Assembly: GCF_016411865.1 (NCBI RefSeq)
Contig: NZ_JAEKJA010000001.1
Location: 618,383-682,382, forward strand
From: Acuticoccus mangrovi
GTDB taxonomy: Bacteria; Pseudomonadota; Alphaproteobacteria; Rhizobiales; Amorphaceae
Direction of reading: 5' to 3'
DNA: 64,000 nt
Below the pieces are notes generated by a model. It made no database searches. It was not told the DNA's origin and saw only the letters and a list, made by a program, of their open reading frames with translations. Shown one piece after another: positions 26,848 to 35,431 of the stretch. Position numbers and translations under genes: made by a program. Every line of letters starts with the position of its first letter. Within the stretch, counting starts at the first letter, position 1.

Positions 26848-27321
26848 TCACGGCAGGTCGATGTAGAAGAAGTGGGTGAAGAGGGCGTGGAGGCCGACCG
26901 CGAGGAGGGCGGCGAAGGCGAAGGCCGTCACGACGCGGCGGAGGGTGATCCCGGCGAGGGCGAGGGTCGCGAGGAAGAGATAGGCGATGGTCGCCGGGCG
27001 AAAGCCGACGAGGCGCCCGTCCATCGCGGCGACGTAGGCGAGGGTGAGGCCGCAAAGGACGAGAAGCCGCACCACGGCGCGCATCCCGACCCGCTCGCCC
27101 GCTGCCGTCGCGGGGGCCTCGGCGCCGATGAGGGTGCGGGCGGCGAGGAGCGCGCCGAGGAGCGCCATGATGGCGGAGATGCCACGGGGAAGGGCGGCCG
27201 AGCCCACCGGCTCGTAGCGCGGCGGGGGCAGGTCGGCGGTGGCGATCCACACGACCACCGCCACGAGGATCACGGCGGCGGCGAGGGCGAGGTCGCCGGC
27301 CGCCTGGCGCGAAGGGATCAT
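26848..27321 (-). CDS. Tripartite tricarboxylate transporter, small permease TctB (system 1)
   Basis: A 157-residue membrane protein with four hydrophobic segments and the TctB pattern PPRYEPVGSAALPRGIS after TM1, ending FFYIDLP. I choose the ATG at 27321 because GGAG lies nine bases before it; a GTG at 27345 would add eight residues. It sits 9 bases before tctA and follows tctC. Confidence 0.9.
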   Translation of the reverse strand: MIPSRQAAGDLALAAAVILVAVVVWIATADLPPPRYEPVGSAALPRGISAIMALLGALLAARTLIGAEAPATAAGERVGMRAVVRLLVLCGLTLAYVAAMDGRLVGFRPATIAYLFLATLALAGITLRRVVTAFAFAALLAVGLHALFTHFFYIDLP

Positions 27322-27350
27322 GCGCGAGCGCTCCGGTGGGGTCACGGGCG

Positions 27351-28340
27351 TCAGCGGATCTCGGCCGCGATCTCCTTGAGGTCTTCGAGGAGGGCTTCGG
27401 ATTCGGCCTGCGCCTCGTCGCCGGGCGTCCAGTAGGCGTCGAGCGCGTTCTCGGCGAAATATTCCTGGATCGAGGGGTCCTCCATCGCCGTCTTCAGCGC
27501 TTCAGCGAGGATCGCGGCGTGCTCGGCCGGCATGTCGGCCGGGGCGAGCCACCAGTTGGGGTTGGCCCAGGTGACGTCGTAGCCGAGCTCCTTGGCGGTC
27601 GGCACGTCGGGGATGTTGTCGATCCGGTTCGGGCCGAAGAAGACGACGGCGTCGAGACCGCCCGCCACGTCCTTGGCGTTGAGATATTCGGAGGCGGCGA
27701 AGAGGGCGATGTCGGCGTTGCCGCCGGCGATCATCTTGAGCCGGTCGGCGCCGCTGTTGGCCTGCACCTTGCGCGTCTCGAAGCCGGCCTCCTTGGCGAG
27801 GAGGGCGCCGACGAAGTGGGGGATCGAGCCGATGCCGATCGCTTCCACGAGGCTGCCGGGTTCCTCCTTCAGCTTGTCGACCACGTCGGCGAGCGTTTCG
27901 TAGCCGGAATCGGCGCGCACGGCCCACACCGGGCTGCCCCCGCCGGTGAAGCCGATGGATGTGAACGCGTCCGGCCCGAAGTCGATCAGCCCCATTGCGT
28001 TGGCGATGAGCATCTGGTGGTGCCAGTGGAGGACGGTGTGACCGTCGTCCGCGTCGAGCGCGGCGCGTCCGGCGATGGCGCCGCCGCCACCATCCATGTT
28101 CACGATCACGAGGGGATGCGGCAGGAGGCCCTTTTCCTCGATCACCTTGCCGAGAAGGCGGGCGACCACGTCGGTGCGTCCGCCGGGCTTGAAGGGGACG
28201 ATGACGCGGATCGGCTTTTGCGGCCAGGCCTCCTGCGCCGATGCGGTGCCGCCGGCGACGAGCGGGGCGGCGAGAGAGAGTGCGGCGGCGAGCGACAGGG
28301 CAAGGCCGCGTCGGAGCGCGGAACGGCGGGTCGGCGACAT
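27351..28340 (-). CDS. Tripartite tricarboxylate transporter binding protein TctC (system 1)
   Basis: A 329-residue periplasmic solute receptor. The ATG at 28340 has a strong SD (GGAGGATCCC) and opens a signal peptide (RRGLALSLAAALSLAAPLV..ASAQ). Family blocks are WPQKPIRVIVPFKPGG, the GGGGAIAGR loop and the end-region IPDVPTAKELGYDVTW. Ligand specificity is unknown; the following sulfatase and enolase genes suggest an anionic sugar-acid or organosulfate. A FadR-type operator lies 57 bases before the start. Confidence 0.93.
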   Translation of the reverse strand: MSPTRRSALRRGLALSLAAALSLAAPLVAGGTASAQEAWPQKPIRVIVPFKPGGRTDVVARLLGKVIEEKGLLPHPLVIVNMDGGGGAIAGRAALDADDGHTVLHWHHQMLIANAMGLIDFGPDAFTSIGFTGGGSPVWAVRADSGYETLADVVDKLKEEPGSLVEAIGIGSIPHFVGALLAKEAGFETRKVQANSGADRLKMIAGGNADIALFAASEYLNAKDVAGGLDAVVFFGPNRIDNIPDVPTAKELGYDVTWANPNWWLAPADMPAEHAAILAEALKTAMEDPSIQEYFAENALDAYWTPGDEAQAESEALLEDLKEIAAEIR

Positions 28341-28396
28341 GGGATCCTCCCGAAATCTTATCCTTGTTGGGCGGGACGCTAGCACCCGGCAAGGAA

Positions 28397-28409
28397 TTGG
28401 TCCAACCAA
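28397..28409. promoter_or_regulatory. FadR-type GntR operator 1 (tctC system 1)
   Basis: TTGGTCCAACCAA, a perfect 5-3-5 palindrome that matches the FadR-subfamily consensus TNGT-N3-ACNA. It lies between the GntR gene and the tctC operon, in front of tctC. Confidence 0.75.
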
Positions 28410-28421
28410 AATCGGTGACGT

Positions 28422-29156
28422 CTATCCGCTGGCCTTCGCCTTGGTGCGGGGCGCCACCATCGGGTCAGCGTCCGTCGCTTCCGCGCCGTAGCGCAGGAAG
28501 CGTTCGATGATCGTGTCGATGTGTCGTTCCATCGCCGCCCGCGCAGGCTGCGCCTGGCGCGCCTCCAGGAAGGCGGCGATTTCGAGATGCTGCTGGCTCG
28601 AGCGCGTGCGGTTCTCGGTGGAGCGGGTGCCCTCATACCAGCTCTTCCACAGTGGCCCGTCGCGCTGGTCCCACAGCGCCACCACGAGCTCGGCGAGCAC
28701 CGAGTTGCCGCAGGCGTGGGCGATGTGGACGTGGAAGGCGCGATCGATCCGCTGAAAGGTGACGAGATCGTTCTGGTCGATGGCGGCGAGGCGGCGTGCC
28801 GCGTCGACGATCACCGCGAGCTCGGCGTGGCTTGCCCGCAGGGCGGTGCGGTAGGTCGCCTCGCCCTCGATCAGGCGGCGCGCTTCCAGAACCTCGTAGG
28901 GGCCGGGCAGGTCGGCGAAGGCGGGCAGCGCCACCGTCGCCTCCGGCTCGCGGACATAGACGCCGGCCCTGTCGCGAATCTCCAGCCGCCCGGCGAACTC
29001 CAGCGCCAGAAGCGCCTCGCGCAGCGAGGTGCGGCTGACGCCGAAGCGGGTGGCGAGCACGCGCTCCGGCGGCAGCCGGTCGCCCGGTTTCCACACGCCG
29101 GCGTCGAGCTCCCTCTGAAGGTCGGCGGCGATCGTCTGGTAGAGCTTCACCGTCAT
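28422..29156 (-). CDS. GntR-family (FadR/FCD) regulator of the sulfatase/TTT operons
   Basis: A 244-residue DNA-binding regulator: residues 5-75 form the winged helix (LQRELDAGVWKPGDRLPPERVLATRFGVSRTSLREALLAL), residues 85-225 an FCD ligand-binding domain (FQRIDRAFHVHIAHACGN, HLEIAAFLEARQAQPARAAMERH). I choose the ATG at 29156, which has GGAG upstream; the ATG at 29183 would put the operator against the start codon and has no SD. Three operator-like palindromes of the same type flank it and two neighbouring operons, so it probably controls both and itself, with a sugar-acid-like effector (inference). Confidence 0.92.
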   Translation of the reverse strand: MTVKLYQTIAADLQRELDAGVWKPGDRLPPERVLATRFGVSRTSLREALLALEFAGRLEIRDRAGVYVREPEATVALPAFADLPGPYEVLEARRLIEGEATYRTALRASHAELAVIVDAARRLAAIDQNDLVTFQRIDRAFHVHIAHACGNSVLAELVVALWDQRDGPLWKSWYEGTRSTENRTRSSQQHLEIAAFLEARQAQPARAAMERHIDTIIERFLRYGAEATDADPMVAPRTKAKASG

Positions 29157-29186
29157 CGGCTCGATGTCTCCGGGTCGTGTCATGCG

Positions 29187-29199
29187 TTGGTACGACCAG
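29187..29199. promoter_or_regulatory. FadR-type GntR operator 2 (autoregulation)
   Basis: TTGGTACGACCAG carries the core TGGT-ACG-ACCA and fits TNGT-N3-ACNA exactly. It lies 31 bases before the chosen start of the GntR gene, in the gap after the enolase gene. Confidence 0.7.
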
Positions 29200-29200
29200 T

Positions 29201-30364
29201 TTACACGCTTCCCGCGCAAACTTCTCCCTCCCGCGCCACCCAGGCGGCGATGGCGACGCGGTCGGGCGACAGGCCGAGGCCGGGCGCGTCGGCGAGCGGC
29301 CAGCGCCCGTCGACGAGCCCCGGCAAGGGACCGGCGAGAACGGAGCGGAGCGGATTGTCGTTGACGTCGGTCTCGAGCACCCCGTCGCCGCCCGAGGCGG
29401 CGAGGAGGTGGGCGGCTCCGGTGAGGCCGATCGCCCCCGCGAGATGGTGGGGGCAGAAGCGTCGCCCCGCGCCGAGCGCCCGGCGCGCGACCTTGAGGCC
29501 GCCCGAGAGGCCGCCCCACTTGCCGGCGTCGGGCTGGGCGACGGAGAGCCAGCCCTCCGCGAGCGCCGCGACGAACGTCGCAAGGCCACGCATGTTCTCC
29601 CCCGCGGCGAGCGGCACGCCGACCGAGGCGACGCGCTTCCAGTCCGCCGGGGTGGCGTCGGCGGGAAGCGGCTCCTCCAGCCAGCGCGGCCCGAGCGGGG
29701 CGAGCGCCTCGGCCATCTGGCAGGCCTCCTCCACGCTCCATGCCTGGTTGGCGTCGACCACGAAGACCTCGCCCGGCCGCAGGCAGCGGGCGACGGCGGC
29801 GGCGTTCTCGAGGTCGCGCTCGCGGCCGAAGCCCACCTTCAGCTTGAAGGCGCGGAAGCCCACCGCCTGCGCCGCCCGCACCGTCTCGTCCGGGCGGGTG
29901 GGGTTGATGCCACTCGCATAGGCGGGCACGGCATCGACGGTGGAACCCATCAGGCGATGGGTGGGAACACCCGCCCGCCGCCCGGCGAGGTCCCACAGCG
30001 CCATGTCGAAGCCGCCGAGCACCTGGGCGAGCGGACCGAACTCGCCGGTCTGCAGCGAGAGGGTGTGGAGGCGCCGCTCCAGTGCGGCCGCGGCCTCGGC
30101 CGGGACGAGCGGCTGCGACAGCACCAGCGGGGCGATGATGCGCTCCATCAGCAACGCCCGATGCTCGGCGCCGAAGGTGGGGAAGTTGCACCACACCTCG
30201 CCCCACCCGACGGCGCCCTCGGCGTCCTCGAGGCGGACAAGAAGCGTCACGCGAGCGTCCATCCGCCCGCCGAACGCCGTCGGGATCGGCTCGGCGAGGG
30301 GCACGCGCAGCACCATCGTCGCGACGCGCCGCAGCGTGATGGGCTCGATATCCGTCGCTGTCAT
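29201..30364 (-). CDS. Enolase-superfamily enzyme 2 (mandelate racemase group)
   Basis: A 387-residue barrel enzyme. Visible catalytic features are KxK in FKLKVGFG, metal ligands in FVVDANQAW (Asp), WLEEPL (Glu) and AAGENM (Glu), the QPDAGKWGG strand and the FCPHHLAG His block. This set is that of sugar-acid dehydratases and related racemases. It differs clearly from the first enolase-type protein, so two different acids are probably handled. Its ATG overlaps the stop of the TIM-barrel-like gene (ATGA). It is cotranscribed with sulfatase 2 upstream and probably gntR downstream. Confidence 0.88.
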   Translation of the reverse strand: MTATDIEPITLRRVATMVLRVPLAEPIPTAFGGRMDARVTLLVRLEDAEGAVGWGEVWCNFPTFGAEHRALLMERIIAPLVLSQPLVPAEAAAALERRLHTLSLQTGEFGPLAQVLGGFDMALWDLAGRRAGVPTHRLMGSTVDAVPAYASGINPTRPDETVRAAQAVGFRAFKLKVGFGRERDLENAAAVARCLRPGEVFVVDANQAWSVEEACQMAEALAPLGPRWLEEPLPADATPADWKRVASVGVPLAAGENMRGLATFVAALAEGWLSVAQPDAGKWGGLSGGLKVARRALGAGRRFCPHHLAGAIGLTGAAHLLAASGGDGVLETDVNDNPLRSVLAGPLPGLVDGRWPLADAPGLGLSPDRVAIAAWVAREGEVCAGSV

Positions 30365-31749
30365 CGTTCGTTCCTCACGATCGCGCCGAGCGCGGCGAGC
30401 TTCTCGTCGGAGAGATAGCCGTAGCGGTTGATCCACATGCGCCCCTCGGCGGCCTCGAAGGCGACGCGGGCGCGCCGGGCGACGTCGTCCACCGGCCCGT
30501 AGCCGTGGGCGAAGGCGGCGATCGGCACCCGGCCGGCGACGGCGCGGCGGGCGGCGGCGATCTTGCCGGCCATCGCGGCGTCGCCCGCACTGTGGGGCAC
30601 GTCGGGCTCGGGATAGACGAGCGCGTCGAGGCTCGTCTCGCCGCTGCCGGTGCCCGTCAGCGCGACGAGCGCCATCGCGAGAGCGCGGTCGGAGACAGCG
30701 CTCCCCGACATCGCCGTGCCCCAGTCCCTGAGGATCATCGGCCAGTGCATCGTATAGAGCTTCACCCCGATCTCCGTGGCGAGGGGGGCGATCGCGGCGA
30801 AGTCGAAGCCGGACACGATGGTGAAGGGCGGCGGGAAGGCCTGCGGCAGGAGGCCGATCGAGGCGGGCAGCGCCTCCCGCCAGCGCGCGACGAGATCGTG
30901 CGGCAGCCGCCGCTTCAGGACGAGGAGGTCGGCAACGCCCGCGAAGCGCTCGGCGAGGAGGGCGTACCAGCGCACCGGCGAGGGGTCGGCCACCACCTCT
31001 TCGAGGCCGCCGTCGGTCAGCCCCCCGGTGAGGATCGCCTTCAGCGCCAGCGCGTCGCGGCGCATCCGAGCGACGTCGATGCCCATCTCCATCGCAACCG
31101 CCACGGCGTGGGGGGAGAAGTCGAAGAACAGGGCGTCGAACTGGTAGGGCGGCATCTCCGGCCAGTCGATGCGCAGGACGTCGATCTGCGGATAGGCGCG
31201 GGCGAGATCCTTGGCGAGCGCCGCGGCGTAGGCGAGGATTTCGGGCGCGGCGAGGCTGGCGTTGAGGTCGACGCGGTCGGGCACCGGGGCGCCGTCGGGG
31301 CCGAGCGGCTGGTCCTCGGGGCGCGGGCCGCCGAACTGCACGCGGTAGCCCGGCGGGATCGCGGACTGCACCTGGAGGTGCACCTTGAGCCCGCGCGCCT
31401 TCGCCGCCGCGATGAAGTCGGCCACCACGTGGCCCTCCCGCTCGGTGAGGCTGTCGGGGGCGGGGGGCTGGTAGGCGAGGCCCTCATAGAGCGCGCGGTC
31501 GGGAATGAAGCTCGGCGCGGTGCGCACGTGGAGCGAGCGGCGGCCCCAGAGCGGACGGTCGAGGAGGCGCACCTTGCCCGCGCCACCGTCGGCGGGCGGC
31601 TCGCGCGAGCCGGCACCGTCGGCCATCGGCTCCATCACGTAGGGGCTGGTGGCGACCGCGGTCGCGCCCGCCGCCTGGAGATTGTCGAGCACCCGCTCGA
31701 TACCCTCCGCCTGCGCCCACTCCGGCAGGACGGTGATGCCGAACTCCAT
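30361..31749 (-). CDS. Uncharacterised protein, possible TIM-barrel glycosidase-like
   Basis: A 462-residue cytoplasmic protein with no signal peptide that I cannot place in a known family. It opens MEFGITVLPEW and shows alternating strands and helices, with acidic strand ends such as VLRIDWPEMPPYQFDALFFD, GVKLYTMHWPMILRDWG and a final WINRYGYLSDEKL, which suggest a TIM barrel with carboxylate catalytic residues. It sits between sulfatase 2 and an enolase-type enzyme with overlapping ends on both sides, so it must serve the same pathway, perhaps as a hydrolase of the desulfated sugar. That role is inference. Confidence 0.55.
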   Translation of the reverse strand: MEFGITVLPEWAQAEGIERVLDNLQAAGATAVATSPYVMEPMADGAGSREPPADGGAGKVRLLDRPLWGRRSLHVRTAPSFIPDRALYEGLAYQPPAPDSLTEREGHVVADFIAAAKARGLKVHLQVQSAIPPGYRVQFGGPRPEDQPLGPDGAPVPDRVDLNASLAAPEILAYAAALAKDLARAYPQIDVLRIDWPEMPPYQFDALFFDFSPHAVAVAMEMGIDVARMRRDALALKAILTGGLTDGGLEEVVADPSPVRWYALLAERFAGVADLLVLKRRLPHDLVARWREALPASIGLLPQAFPPPFTIVSGFDFAAIAPLATEIGVKLYTMHWPMILRDWGTAMSGSAVSDRALAMALVALTGTGSGETSLDALVYPEPDVPHSAGDAAMAGKIAAARRAVAGRVPIAAFAHGYGPVDDVARRARVAFEAAEGRMWINRYGYLSDEKLAALGAIVRNER

Positions 31750-33227
31750 CAGCCCGCTCCCACTACGTTGGCGGGATCGTCGAGCGGGGGCTCAGGATAG
31801 TGGAGCCCGCGCTGGCCGGAGAGGCCGCGATTGGGCACCGGCACGTAGCGTTCGGCCGGCGTGCCGACGAGGCGGCCGGCCTCGGCGAGCCCGCCGTCGA
31901 CGCCATAGAGCTCGCCGATGAGGCGTTCGGTGAGGCGGGCCTCCACCGCGCCGTAGGCGGGGTCGCCGGCGCGGTCGACGCGCTCGTCGGGGTCCTCTTC
32001 GAGGTCGAAGAGCTGCACCACGTTGCCGGTCGGATACCAGATCAGCTTGTGCCGGCCGTCGTGCATCATGCGCGTCGCGCGCGACCCCTCGAGCGCCTCG
32101 CCGTAGAGGGTCTCGCGGCGCGCCTCGCCGGTCATCGGCAACCCGTCGCAGGTCTGCGGCACGTGCACTCCGGCAAGGTCGAGGAGGGTGGGCATCACGT
32201 CCTGCAGACCGACGAGGCGCATGTCGGTGGTGCCGGGCGCGACGCGGCGATCGCCCTTCGCCGGGATCAGGATCATCGGCACGTTGGCCGAGCCCTCGTA
32301 CATCAGCCGCTTGGCGTAGAGGCCGAAGTCTCCCAGCATGTCGCCGTGGTCGCCGCAGAAGAGGATGATCGTGTCGTCGAGCACGGCCTCCTCGCGCAGG
32401 GTGCCGATCACGAGGCGCAGCTGGGCGTCGATGTGGGTGCAGAGGGCGTAGAAGGCGCGCCGCACGTCGGCGAGGCGGTCGGACGGGAGCTGGTCCCAGT
32501 AGCCGCGCACCGCCTGGAGGGCATAGGGCACGTCGTCGCCCCAGGGGGCGCTGAGGGCGGCGGGCATCTCGCGCCGCGTGTAGCGCTCCAGATAGGCCGC
32601 GAGCGGCACGATGGGCGGATGCGGCTGGGTGTAGGAGAGGTGCCAGAAGGCGGGCCGCGTCGGGTCGCGCCGCTTGATGGTGCGGCACATCGCGAACGTC
32701 GTCCAGTTGGTGACGTGGCAGTCCTCCGGCAGGTGCCAGGTGCGCCAGCCATAGTCGTTGTTCGACATGCCGTGCATGAACTGCTTGCCGGTGAAGCCGC
32801 GATCGCTGAGGTAGAGGTCGTGATCGTCGACGGCGCCGAGCTGCGGGCGCCCTTCCTCGGCGATCAGCGCCTCTTCGAAGCCGATGCGGGCGCGCGGCGG
32901 GAAGGCGTGGATCTTGCCCACCGCCGCCGTCTGGTAGCCCGCGGCCTGGAAGGTGCCGGCGAGGGTGGGCAGGTCGGGCATCGGCGCGGCCGGCTGAAAC
33001 AGGCGGTCGCCGTGGGTGCGGGGGCTGGTGCCGGTCATCAGCGTGCGGCGCGCCGGAATGCAGATCGGGCACTCCGAGTAGGCCCGCGGATAGATCGCCC
33101 CGTTGCGCGCCAGCTGGTCGATGGTCGGCGTTTCGATGGCGTGATGTCCCCGGTAGCCGAACAGATGTCCGGGCCACTGGTCGACCGCAATCAGCAGCAC
33201 ATTCGGCCGCTTCTCGGTCATATTCAT
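31749..33227 (-). CDS. Sulfatase 2 (type I), no signal peptide
   Basis: A 492-residue sulfatase. The formylglycine site is C56 in PICIPARRTL, first metal Asp D16 in LIAVDQW, and the distal metal pair lies in FCGDHGDMLG. The ATG at 33227 has a good SD (GGGAG, 7-8 bases); there is no export signal (MNMTEKRPNVLLIAV). It is first in the operon sulfatase-TIM-barrel-enolase and has a FadR-type operator 68 bases upstream of its start. Without an exported signal, the substrate must be imported. Confidence 0.92.
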   Translation of the reverse strand: MNMTEKRPNVLLIAVDQWPGHLFGYRGHHAIETPTIDQLARNGAIYPRAYSECPICIPARRTLMTGTSPRTHGDRLFQPAAPMPDLPTLAGTFQAAGYQTAAVGKIHAFPPRARIGFEEALIAEEGRPQLGAVDDHDLYLSDRGFTGKQFMHGMSNNDYGWRTWHLPEDCHVTNWTTFAMCRTIKRRDPTRPAFWHLSYTQPHPPIVPLAAYLERYTRREMPAALSAPWGDDVPYALQAVRGYWDQLPSDRLADVRRAFYALCTHIDAQLRLVIGTLREEAVLDDTIILFCGDHGDMLGDFGLYAKRLMYEGSANVPMILIPAKGDRRVAPGTTDMRLVGLQDVMPTLLDLAGVHVPQTCDGLPMTGEARRETLYGEALEGSRATRMMHDGRHKLIWYPTGNVVQLFDLEEDPDERVDRAGDPAYGAVEARLTERLIGELYGVDGGLAEAGRLVGTPAERYVPVPNRGLSGQRGLHYPEPPLDDPANVVGAG

Positions 33228-33294
33228 GCTGTTTCTCCCGTGCGGCGCCGCTTTACCGGGCTTGTCCTCGGCCGGGCGCTCCATTTATAGTGTG

Positions 33295-33307
33295 TTGGTC
33301 TAACCAA
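33295..33307. promoter_or_regulatory. FadR-type GntR operator 3 (sulfatase 2 operon)
   Basis: TTGGTCTAACCAA, differing from operator 1 only in the spacer. It lies upstream of sulfatase 2 in an AT-rich promoter patch (CATTTATAGTGTG precedes it). Confidence 0.75.
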
Positions 33308-33793
33308 CGAAAACACACGCGTCCACCGCCACTTACGGCGGGAGAGATGCGGACCGGGAGAGACGACCATGATGAGGCGCTGCGCGTTCACCGCGCCGGC
33401 GGCTGCCGTGTGAGCACGTGTCTCCACGGTGCTCCACGTCACACGGGCGAAGGTTTCGATCTGAACGATTGTGCCGGGCAAGGGTCGACGCGCGTCGGCA
33501 TCGCCCCGCCATGGCGCCCGCGACGCGCGCGATCGCTCGCCCCGCCACCACACCCCCACCGAACGGGCCGACGCTCCGCCCGCCGGCTGCCCGTCGCCGC
33601 GCCTCGACACCGTGGCGCGAGGACGCGCGACGGCCTTGGACGCTGCCGCGCGAGAACGCGTGGCGACCTTGGAAACCGCCGCGCCAGGAAGCGCGACGTC
33701 CTTGCGAAGGCACGGCGGGGCGTCGTCGCAGGTGGCCTCACTCGACCGGCGGGGCGTCTCATGGAGCATGGAGCGATAACCTGTAGCTATAGA
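33308..33793. other. Intergenic region between two divergent sulfatase/TTT operons
   Basis: Nearly 500 bases without a supported gene. Frames on both strands are open but Arg/Ala/Pro-rich, with no domain. It holds a 33-bp tandem repeat (33612-33710) and, at its right end, the duplicated LysR-type promoter. Confidence 0.5.
33612..33710. repeat. 33-bp tandem repeat, three diverged units
   Basis: Three successive 33-base units share the pattern GCGCGAGnACGCG(T/C)G(G)CGnCCTTGGA. As they are multiples of three, both strands show 11-residue repeats (for example KVATRSRAAAS on the minus strand), which makes false reading frames look ordered. Confidence 0.6.
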
Positions 33794-33808
33794 CTATTAA
33801 TCAGATAG
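33794..33808. promoter_or_regulatory. LysR-type operator, copy 1 (tctC system 2)
   Basis: CTATTAATCAGATAG has the CTAT-N7-ATAG dyad typical of LysR-type sites and differs by one base from copy 2 in front of the third tctC. The surrounding 60 bases, including GCGATAACCT upstream, are also shared. Confidence 0.7.
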
Positions 33809-33883
33809 AGATTGCGAGCTATCCGGCTCGCTGTCAACATCCAGAAGAAGAACAAGACGGCGAATGCCGGAATGGAGATGGAT

Positions 33884-34867
33884 ATGGTTCTCAACTTCAC
33901 CCGAAGCGTGGCGCTCGCCACGGCCGTGCTCGCGGGCCTGTCGACGGCGGCCCACGCGGAATGGCCGGAGAAGCCGATCAAGGTGATCGTGCCCTTCAAG
34001 GCCGGCGGAACGTCGGATCAGGTGGTGCGGGCCTTCCAGGCCGCGATCCAGGAAAACGATCTGCTGCCGCAGCCGCTCACCGTCGTGAATGTCGGCGGCC
34101 ACTTCTCGATCGGCGCGCGGCAGGTGATGGAGGCTCAGCCCGACGGCTACACCTTCCTCTCCCTCCACATCGCGCTGATGGGGGGCGAAGGCGGCGGCAT
34201 CTTCGACTTCGGCTACCGCGATTTCGAGCCGGTGGCGACGACGGGCGAGTTCTGCGTCCTGCCGGTGGTGCGCAAGGACTCGGGCATCGATTCGGTCGAC
34301 GAGCTGCTTCAGAAGGCGAAGGACGAGCCCGATACGCTGCTCTTCGGCGCCAACCTCGGCGCGATCAACCACATGGGCGGCATCCTTCTGCAGAACCTCG
34401 TCGACGGGGCGAAGTTCCGCTTCGTGCAGATCGGCGGCGGGACGGCCAACTTCACCGCGCTGACCGGCAACCAGACCAACGCCTCGGTGCTGTCGGCGGC
34501 CGAAGTGGCGAACTTCACCCGCAATCCCGACGGCACCGAGATCGCCGACACCCAGATCAAGCCGCTCGCCTATACCGGCGCCGAGCGCGTCGAGGGCCTG
34601 CCCGACGTCCCGACGATGCAGGAGCTCGGCTACGACATGACCTATTGCGTCCAGAGCTGGTGGTTCGCCCCCAAGGGCACGCCGCAGGAGGCGATCGACG
34701 GCGTGGCCGACGCGCTGCAGAAGGCGACGCAGACCGACCGGGTGAAGAAGTTCTACGACGACAAGATGTTCGGCCCGGTCTTCCTGCGCGGCGAAGAGAT
34801 GGCGGCCTCGCTCGACGACACCTGGGCGCGCATCGAGCCCGTCGCTAAGCAGGCGGCGCAGAAGTAG
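33884..34867 (+). CDS. TTT binding protein TctC (system 2)
   Basis: A 327-residue periplasmic receptor with signal peptide VLNFTRSVALATAVLAGLSTAAHA and the family blocks WPEKPIKVIVPFKAGG and LPDVPTMQELGYDMTY. I choose the ATG at 33884 because GGAG stands six bases before it; two ATGs just upstream are in frame. Leader and first ten codons resemble those of the third tctC, so the promoter-signal segment has been duplicated. It begins the operon TctC-TctB-TctA-UxaA large-UxaA small-sulfatase 3. Confidence 0.93.
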   Translation: MVLNFTRSVALATAVLAGLSTAAHAEWPEKPIKVIVPFKAGGTSDQVVRAFQAAIQENDLLPQPLTVVNVGGHFSIGARQVMEAQPDGYTFLSLHIALMGGEGGGIFDFGYRDFEPVATTGEFCVLPVVRKDSGIDSVDELLQKAKDEPDTLLFGANLGAINHMGGILLQNLVDGAKFRFVQIGGGTANFTALTGNQTNASVLSAAEVANFTRNPDGTEIADTQIKPLAYTGAERVEGLPDVPTMQELGYDMTYCVQSWWFAPKGTPQEAIDGVADALQKATQTDRVKKFYDDKMFGPVFLRGEEMAASLDDTWARIEPVAKQAAQK

Positions 34868-34926
34868 GCGCTGCGATGGCTCGCTTCCGTGCGGCCGTCG
34901 CCCCGAACGGGCGGTGGGGCTGATCG

Positions 34927-35403
34927 ATGGTCATCACCGCTCGCTGGGCGCTCGGCGTCAGCCTCTTCTTCATCCTCGGCTGCCTCGCGGTCCTCTGGGA
35001 AACGCGGGACATCCCGCCCGGCACCTTCGAGCCGCTCGGCTCGGCTCCAGTGCCGCAGGCGACGGCGCTCCTCATCATCGCGCTGAGCCTTGCCGTCGCC
35101 GCCCGCTCCTGGCGCACCCTCACGGGCGGGGAGCGGGACCCCGCGCCCGAGATCGTCGACGAGGCGCGCCCGCTCGACGCCGTCGTCACCGGTGTCCTCA
35201 CGGTGATCTACGTCGCCGTCCTCGGCGCGCACGTCCTCGACTTCGCGCCGCTCACCGCGCTCTACCTCATCCTCACCATCGGCTACCTGATCCGCTTCCG
35301 CGTGCGCGGCCTCGTCCTCGCGGCCCTCGTGGCGGTGATCATGGGGTGGGGCGCAGCCTTCGTCTTCACGCGACTCTTCGTCGTCGACCTGCCTGGCCTC
35401 TAA
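34927..35403 (+). CDS. TTT small permease TctB (system 2)
   Basis: A 158-residue membrane protein with four hydrophobic segments and the TctB loop PPGTFEPLGSAPVPQAT after the first, ending RLFVVDLPGL. It lies 59 bases after tctC and 28 before tctA. Confidence 0.9.
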   Translation: MVITARWALGVSLFFILGCLAVLWETRDIPPGTFEPLGSAPVPQATALLIIALSLAVAARSWRTLTGGERDPAPEIVDEARPLDAVVTGVLTVIYVAVLGAHVLDFAPLTALYLILTIGYLIRFRVRGLVLAALVAVIMGWGAAFVFTRLFVVDLPGL

Positions 35404-35431
35404 TGCGAACCTCATGCCCCCGGAGCATGCG

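Noticed and set aside
29157..29183. Longer N-terminus of the second GntR protein (start at 29183)
   Set aside because: There is no SD before 29183 and the operator would touch the start codon; 29156 has GGAG upstream. It is kept as an alternative.
33224..33769. A 181-codon minus frame with an 11-residue repeat, resembling a repeat protein
   Set aside because: It depends on the 33-bp tandem DNA repeat, lacks an SD, and runs into the operator and sulfatase promoter.
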